From Miscanthus floridulus (taxonomy: Eukaryota; Streptophyta; Magnoliopsida; Poales; Poaceae): a stretch of DNA of 64,000 bases. The notes beneath the pieces are model-generated. The model made no database searches and was not told where the DNA came from. It saw only the letters and a program-made list of their open reading frames with translations. The stretch spans positions 11,685,908 through 11,749,907 of the forward strand of contig NC_089593.1 of NCBI RefSeq assembly GCF_019320115.1. Direction: 5' to 3'. Made by a program: the position numbers and the translations under genes. Below, piece after piece: positions 56,922 to 64,000 of the stretch (its first letter is position 1; the number at the start of each line of letters is the position of its first letter).

Positions 56922-59820
56922 ATGGCACCAAAGAGGGGAACTGTGAACCCAAAGAAGGTGAGCCCAAAGAAGGCGGGTGCTGGAGCCAGCCATGATGAAG
57001 GGTGGGTATAGTCGTGCACAGGTGAAGTGGAGCTTGACAGATTGGTGGAGGCAGGCGTTCTTCCTGACTGTGTCACTACCGGATGGCGGCCAGCCAATGG
57101 TGAGCCCTTCCCAAAGCCTCACACTGATGAAGTAGTGGTGTTTGACGATTATTTCTAGCAAGGATTGGGATTTCCTGTTCATCCTTTTTTGAGGGATCTG
57201 TTGGAGTTCTGGGCACTTAGTCTATGCAATCTCCACCCAAACACCATCTTGCACATCTCAATCTTTATCCTGTTCTACGAAGCATATTTAGGGATTCTTC
57301 CACACTTCAACCTCTTCAGACACCTGTTCTGGTTGAAGAAGAAGGGGGCAGTGGCTCCAAGGTGGTCGGTGGAGAGTATCTTTAGCTGTGTGATGGAATG
57401 GCGGGCGAATACCTTACTGTGCCACTGAACACATCGCTAAAGGGGTGGAACGCTAGGTGGTTCTACATGAAGCAGAGCCATCCTACCATCTGCTGTGATG
57501 CCGACCACATCCCGGAGAGCCAAAAAAGCTGGTCGGAGAGGTCAAACAGTACTGATATGGAGCAAGTGAGGGAGCTCATTGGACTAATAAAGGACGTGAA
57601 GACCAACGGTGGACTGGTAGCGGTGAGCTTCATAATGCACCGCATCTAACGCTGCAAGGAGAGGGCCCATGTGGGCTTTGACTTTAAAGGGGACACTGAC
57701 GGCACCCGGGAGAGGTCAGAGGCGATGTTGAGAGACGATGTTGTAGAGCAGGCCATAGAGCTATTTGCTCCATTGGCCTCGTTCTGGGTGTCTGGGCAGA
57801 CGAGACCCTTTAACTGCATGAATCCGCTCCCTTAGGTAACCATCTCAATTGTTTGTTCCTAATACTTTTAATCCTATAGCATTGTTGAGCAGTGAACTAA
57901 TTCACTTATGCAAAGATCCATTCGTAGGAAAGAGAGGTGTACTTCTCAGGCGTGCTGAGGGGTGATTAGCCAAGGGGAGTAGATGCCCAGCCACTGGCTC
58001 AGCCTAAAGAAGATGCGGCCAGCGCCTCATCAAAGTCCAGAGGCATGGATGCTGGTCAGACGGAGAGTTCTCCCCCAGTGTCAGAGACGGTCTGGGGGAA
58101 GAGGGCAGCGGTAGACGAGCTAGCCCGGAAGAAGAAAAAAATGGTGGGTGCCGCTCCCCTCAAGCCAGACAGCATCTCACTTGGCAGTGACCGGACCACT
58201 CAGACGTGGAGCACTGCGGTGTCCGAGTGGTTGGATGACAACGAAGTGCTAGTGGCTCCTCCACCGAGCACGAAGGCGCCTCCACGCAACATGCGCACGG
58301 AGGTATGGTCGAAGAGAGGTGAAGAAGTCCTGGAGCAGTGGGCGAGGGGAGTCCCCAAGCAGCAGACGACGGGAGTCCCTGAGCAGTAGGCAAAGGGAAT
58401 CCTAGAGCAGTGGGTGGAGGAAGTCCCAGAGCGGTGAGCGGAGGAAGTCCCATAGCGGCAAGTGGAGGAGAGGCCGACAGTGGAGGAGGCAGGACCTCCA
58501 CCCTAGAGCATAGGAATCGACCCCATGGCCATGCCTGGGGGCTTGAGTAGGCAGCGCTACTTCAAGACACTATACTGGCAGACCAAACCATAAGTATCCT
58601 TGCCTTGGAGTTACTTTGCCATCGTTCCTTATCCTTCTTTGGCTTTTGATGAGCTGATCTGATGCAGAGCGAGGCGTACAGAGGATCTGGCCTCGCCCAT
58701 CTAGACTGGTGAGCAACCGGAGGCTGGCTCCAGGGCAGGTGATGAGCAGCCGAAAGCTAGCCCCGGGGTGGAGGAGATGCCAGTGGACCCCATCCTAGAG
58801 TCCTCGGGTGCTCAGCAACCTACGAAGGAGTCAATCACCCCTTCTGCTGGACTTGGCGATGATGAACGGTTGGCGTCGATGGTGGATGGGTCGGCGGCAG
58901 CACCCGAGGCAATGGCGGGAACCACTGGGTCCTCGGGAGTAGAGGCTGGATTTGCCGGCATCACATCGGAATCTGGAGCGAAGAAGCCAGCGATGCTGGA
59001 GGAGCAGACGGTGCTCCCTGAGGCATCGGAGGGCATGGTCAGACATGATATCCGACCACCGAGCCCCTAGGTGGTGCCTCCAGCTACGACAGAGGAGGAT
59101 GAGGTGGAGGAGATAGAGCGTGATGAACCTCGACCACAAGCTGTTCGAATCCTCTAAAAGCATGGCAATGAGGTGGTGGTTGTTGAGGAGGAGGACACCG
59201 CCAGGGAGCTCAGGAGACTGGAGTCTGCCCTTGCTGGGTTGATGAAGCAGATCAAGGTTAGTACTGCGTCTGGAGTGCTCCACTTTAACGTTGGAGACCG
59301 GAGTTCTTCTTCATAATCTTGGCATTTTTGCAATAGATAACTCGGACTACCGAGCAGCGATGCTAGCTGATAAAGAGGATGGAGCCCCTCACCGAGGAGA
59401 ATGATAAACTCAAGGAGGTGATGAACCTTATAGAGAGAAACATCTAGAGGGCCTAGCGTGAGCAAGACCTTGTGGAGTCCAACACGTGGGACCTAGAATA
59501 CCAGAAGGGTGTCCTATCCGAGTAGCTGGCGACCATGTTCGAGTAGCTACGCAGCAAGTCTGAGCAGTTGTTAAGTGCTTCCAAGCAGCTGGAGCAGAAG
59601 TCCAAGTAGCTCAGGATCATATTCGAGCAAAAAGCAGGTATGGCATATCGGCGAATGTACTTTGTATAGTTGAATAGCCATATTTTTGGTGATGACTGTT
59701 GTGCTTGTAGAGCAAGATGCGGAGCTCGGCCAGCTATGCTAGGCCATCGAGCAACTCCGAGAGGAGAAAGCAAAGGAGTCAGGGCGAGCAGATAAACTGG
59801 CCAAGGAGCTAAATGGTGAG
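56922..59820 (+). pseudogene. Second 'putative gypsy-type transposon' protein gene, antisense to its LTR
   Basis: It begins MAPKRGTVNPKK (56922), then YF*QGLGFPVHPFLRDLLEF and NLHPNTILHISIFILFYEAYLGILPHFNLF, the Transposase_28-type block. After a frameshift near 57350 it continues AGEYLTVPLNTSLKGWNARWFY. A likely intron runs from about 57836 to 57928. Later parts encode a charged region (58045-58389), a Glu/Pro/Ala-rich region (58768-59067) and coiled-coil fragments to about 59820. Stops and frameshifts occur throughout. The 4 kb LTR at 59927 cuts what follows. Such proteins are common in grass LTR elements; their role is unknown to me. Confidence 0.65.
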
Positions 59821-59926
59821 TACTACTTGGTTGGAGTTATTGCTGGAGTAATATCTTGGCTCAATGGATTCTTGTGATGCCCACAGATTATCGTCAGAGG
59901 GTTAAGGCACAGTTCGATGTGCTGGA

Positions 59927-62900
59927 TGTAACACCCTGGTGTTACATTGTAATGTTTTGCTGAAACATTTCGTAAGCATCTAATTTATGTGCATTGGTGT
60001 ATGATAGGCTTTATAATCCATGTTTGGCTTGGAAACATTTTTATGAAACAGAAAGAAAAAGGTTATGTTTCATGTCACATAACACGTTTATTATCTTAAT
60101 TAAATTCTTGTTAAAACAAAATGTTACAAAACGTTTTGCGAACGGCGATAAGAAGGTGCGGTGAAAGACATGGAGGGCTAGCGAGTACGTCCCGGGGGTC
60201 GGGGTTGGGTTTCGACGCGAAACCTTTCAAATAGACGTCCTCCGTGTAAGTCTTTGAAGTGGTCGACGAAGCCACCTTTGGCATTAGTTGTAGAACAACT
60301 GGCTTAAGAAGTAGCGCATTGTTGCGACTGAGAGTGATGGCTCAGTGTACTCCTTTTCGCATTGAGCAATTGGAATAGCATTTGGGGCACGACGTACTCA
60401 TTTTCTAGCTGCTTTAAAAGTCGTGCACGTCACCTGGCTGGGCTCTGGGCGCGGTCACCACCCCATTGGCTTGCCAGCGCGCTCTGCCACATGGGCTAGA
60501 GCCACTGCACGCCTGGCTGCGCTCGCTGCGCTGTTCATGCGCACGACCCACGCGTCCTAACCACCTGCTTGCTGCTGCCGCCTGCGCGCTCTGCCTTGCT
60601 GCTGCTCGCCTCACCAACCGACGCGTGGTGCCCGGACCGCCTACCGTGCTCTGCCTGCACCTTGCCCTGCCCCGCTGTGGCCATGGTCGGGTGGGGTCCT
60701 GCGTCCACATCGCTAGCGGCTGTGCTCGGCACCGCTTAGTTGACTCCTTGGCCGCTTGCGCGTTAGAAGACTACCGTTGCACTGTTGCCTCGGCGTCGCG
60801 TCTGCCATGTCCTTGCCTAGCGCTGTCCACAGACGTGCCATGCCAAGGCTCGTCGTTTGCTGTAGCGGCCGTGCGGACGGCTGTCAGGAGCACACCCTGG
60901 GGTTCCCCATGGCCAAGCATGGCGGTACCTTGCGTTGACGACCACAGACGAGCCATGCCACGCCGTGAGCTCCTCTGGCTCCGCTGTCCCCTTGCCGCCA
61001 TAGCATTTCTTTCCAATTCACCGTAGTGGTTGCACCCCGTTCCAATTGGTCTTGTCCGCAGCTCCGCTGGGCAGCCGGTAACCCTTCCCACCCCTCATAG
61101 CAGCCTGTAGCTCGGTCCTGTGCGCCAATTTTGAAGGGCCGAGCTCTCGAGCCATTAAGACCCGGAGTGCTGCGCCGTTGGCTTTCTTCACCACCAAAGC
61201 AGCTCGGTCAAATTCCTCGCACCACTAGCCTCCCCTTCCGTCGATTGTCACCCTGCTCGCCATATCCTAGACCCTACTACCATAGTGCATCCCATGGCGC
61301 GGCTGTGCCATTGCCGTGCTCTGCTGCACTCATCGCGCGCACGTGGCCGGCTTGGCCTGAGCCACCTCCGATCGCTTCTTCATGTCTTCCAGTTCTGTGG
61401 TGAGTCGCTGGTACTCGTCCACTCCTAGTTTTGTCCCAGCAGCGCTGATGTTCACTGGAACGGCATTGCCGTTCTTGCAGGTTGCCCACCGACATGGTCC
61501 GAGCTTGCTGCGATGTCGCGGCGCGTGTGTCTCCGCCTGGTGGTTTGCGTTCGCACGTAGGTGAGTATCGGCCCTTTATTTTAGCATGGAGAGGGCCGGG
61601 ATGGCCGACGTAGGCATCCGGTGCCGCGCCGTCGTGCCAGTGCGTGCTCTGGATGGTCAGGGACTTCACCACGATGAAGACACGGTATTCGGAGGGTGCT
61701 GTTGTAAAAGCACTGACTGTTTCAATAGTGGCTTAGGATTTGCTATGATTTCGTTGTAGTTCGGGGGTGCCTGTGCATAATCAACTCCACGCACAGACCG
61801 TCACCGTCGTGGGCCGCTGGCCGGCTGGGCCGCACCTCTGCGTGGGCCGCGCGCTGGCTTTCTGTCCTACGCGGGCGGGATAACGAGTTGGATCGGGCCG
61901 CGCGTCGTGGGCCGGCCAAGGAAGTTTCGGTTTTCTCTATTTCATTGTACTAGAAATTGTTTATCTATTTAGGTTATGAGCTAAACTTCAATAATTAGTA
62001 GTAAATTGCATGGTTGTCCAAAAATAGCGAAACAAAGTTTGTTAGGTTCGCAAAAATATCGCCTACCTGTTAGTACAGTTGGTTCACCATTAGTGGTTAG
62101 GATGGTAGGCTCATAAGCTTGAAGTAGAAAGCTTAGCGGTATATCAATCTTTAATTGCAAGATTTGTTTTGGTAAACCGATGATAGCTTTAGCTTTGAAA
62201 TCGTTACTGTAGGTTCCTTAGGCATTTATATACTTGCTGTAAAAATGGTAATCATTGAACGAGTCATTTAATAACGTAGTTATTATCCTTGCTTTATCGT
62301 AAACTGGCATTAGGAGTATGAATATCCATAGTCATCATAAGAATGTAGGACACGGTCATACATGTTAGTAGTGCTGGTATATAGCTTAGACTTTAGTAGA
62401 AAGACCTCGCTTAGTAATGTAATAGAGGTACTTTTGCATTGAGAATTGCTGTTGCCATAGTGTAATCATTGCATCATCATTTCATGTAGATCACGAACAG
62501 GTAGACTTCATACCCATCGGTGATTCGGAGTACGACGAGGTGATCGAGGAGTACGAGGAGGAGCTTTTCACATAGGAGGGAGCCTAGGAGCCTGTTGGTA
62601 CTGACTTTGCTGACTCGGCACCTGCCCAAGGCAAGCCCCGGTGCATAACCCCTATTTTTAAATGATCACTGAATATATTTATATGATATGCATTTACATT
62701 ACAGGCATTTTATGAAAACTACATGCATAGATATATCCACCCTGAGTCCTACTAGTTCAAGTCGAGTAGCTGCTATGCTTAGGATGTCGGTAGCGTGAGT
62801 AACCTGATGTCACTCGCAAATAGGTGATTACACTATAATATCATGATGAAATAATGGGAAGAAAAAATGGTGACCGGACAGGGATGTGGATTTGATACTG

Positions 62901-63963
62901 GTGGGTGTGAGGGGTTGTGTCCTGCGGCCAACACGGCATAGCCCGGTTACACTTTTTCCCTGTCTGTGTCGATTAAGGACCGGTCGTTGCATATGACTCT
63001 AGGCAAGTCACAGACTTTTGTCCCGAGCACATACTTGGGTATGGGTGCAGGGAAGACTTGCTGCTCTCTTGTCACGGATCCGGCTCTTTCCGGACCAACT
63101 GATGGGAAGAGGAGGTGGTGGAGGTCCTTGCGCCGCACTGAGTCCGGGATTCAGAGGCGGGGGCTTTGAGTCCAAGTTTGGACGGGGACCTAGACACCCG
63201 GGGACAGGAGAGTGGTGGGTTAGTCCTGCTTGTGCCCGAGGTACAAGCGGGGCGTGTGTCTTCGAGGCACCCAGCTGGGCACATTGATTCGCGAATCGCC
63301 GGGTTACCCGGTACGGCTTGTCTGCGGTTTAGCACCATAGTAAGAACTGGAAGTGGAAAAGGAGAAGGAACAGTATCGATTGCTCAACTCTTGCTTGAAA
63401 GTAGTATAGGTGCTTATATAGATTGACTAGATAAAAACTTAATACGGCTAATGATAATAATATATCAATAAGGACTCACTATTAGTACTGCTTTTGGCTA
63501 AAAGAGAACCAGCAACCATAAAGCCTAGCATATTCCTTAGAGTCGGGAAATTATTCCCACTATCGGATAAGTCTTGCGAGTACATTGTGTACTCAGGGTT
63601 TATTTACCCCTGTTGCAGGTGATGCTTGAGGAGTACCTTGTGTGGAGGATTCTTCTGGTGGGCTCAGACGAAATCCTCGTTATCTTATCGCTAGATGTTA
63701 TCTTTTAATATTCCGCTGTTTATCATTTCGCACTCTGTATTTGGTATTGTAATAATGTACTTTTAAGAAACTCTAATGTATGAGATGGACTTGTGTTGTA
63801 ACTCGTTTTCATTATTGGATCCTTGGGAAAAATATGGATCTTTTAGGTTCTCCCTCGGGGTGTGCCCGACGGATATCGCTTGTTGTAGTGCTTTCGGTGT
63901 GCTTAGTGTCTGGTGGAAGACGAGCGCCTCCGTAAGTATGCTATTTCGGGTGGTTCTGCCACA
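59927..63963 (+). repeat. 5' LTR of a chromovirus-like (Del/Tekay-type) element
   Basis: TGTAACACCCTGGTGTTACA to GGTTCTGCCACA, 4037 bp, followed by a primer-binding site. The great LTR length and the TGTAACACCC start fit the Del/Tekay group of grasses (inference; no pol is in the window). 60430-61680 is GC-rich with chance open frames on both strands. Its segment 63203-63562 is the one copied in the MULE-like loop at 41073-41434. Confidence 0.75.
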
Positions 63964-63964
63964 G

Positions 63965-63978
63965 TTGGTACCAGAGCC
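63965..63978 (+). promoter_or_regulatory. Primer-binding site of the right-end element
   Basis: TTGGTACCAGAGCC one base after the LTR end; again one base from the initiator tRNA-Met complement TGGTATCAGAGC. Confidence 0.7.
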
Positions 63979-64000
63979 AATAATGGTCACGAGTTCCTCA

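Noticed and set aside
60466..61026. Cys/Ala-rich open frames in the 4 kb LTR
   Set aside because: They lie within an LTR, are open on both strands owing to GC content, and show no domain.

Overview
The window reads as nuclear DNA from a panicoid grass of the sugarcane/sorghum type (inference). It has GT-AG spliced genes, GC-rich first exons beside AT-rich introns, grass-type MITEs, a SIRE/Maximus-type Ty1-copia element, and a chromovirus-like LTR of about 4 kb. I saw no prokaryotic feature, rRNA, tRNA or CRISPR array.

Only two host genes look intact, both on the minus strand. One is a seven-exon rhamnogalacturonan lyase of the PL4 family (11451-15341, 720 codons joined by canonical splice sites). 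The other is a FAR1/FRS-type gene derived from a MULE transposase (36153-38363, with a 5' UTR intron). Four gene relics accompany them: an IAA-amino-acid hydrolase (ILR1-like) 3' end cut by a copia insertion (4255-5060), a subtilase fragment (about 35170-35460), canonical-looking exons of an unrecognised gene (about 32830-34070), and an At1g75140-like fragment inside a candidate Pack-MULE (38772-39878).

The rest is nested transposons. From left to right: the right half of a Harbinger-like element with a two-exon Myb/SANT gene (1-2430); a decayed Ty1-copia element without a 3' LTR (5061-about 10830); a complete 13.2 kb SIRE/Maximus-type element with a CACAC target duplication (16710-29908) that splits an older repeat-rich element; a MITE-rich stretch (30.5-35 kb); the Pack-MULE; and a long-TIR MULE-like element with a 9-bp target duplication that carries a retrotransposon fragment (40537-42009) and itself sits in a PIF/Tourist-like element. 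From 43 kb to the end are gypsy-type elements. Three of them pair an LTR and polypurine tract with an oppositely oriented gene next to the 3' LTR (the middle one is less certain). The window ends just after a 4037-bp LTR and its primer-binding site.

The most useful observations are these: a CCGGAC/GTCCGG palindrome module in front of a TATA box both in the Maximus LTRs and before the internal third ORF; an almost pure TAG/TGA, no-frameshift decay pattern in that third ORF; an Asp-to-Asn change at a reverse-transcriptase catalytic site in an otherwise open 1072-codon pol; capture of an LTR piece by the MULE-like element; and repeated antisense-gene architecture in the gypsy elements. I did not find a convincing wholly new system; this is mainly a readable nested-transposon record.
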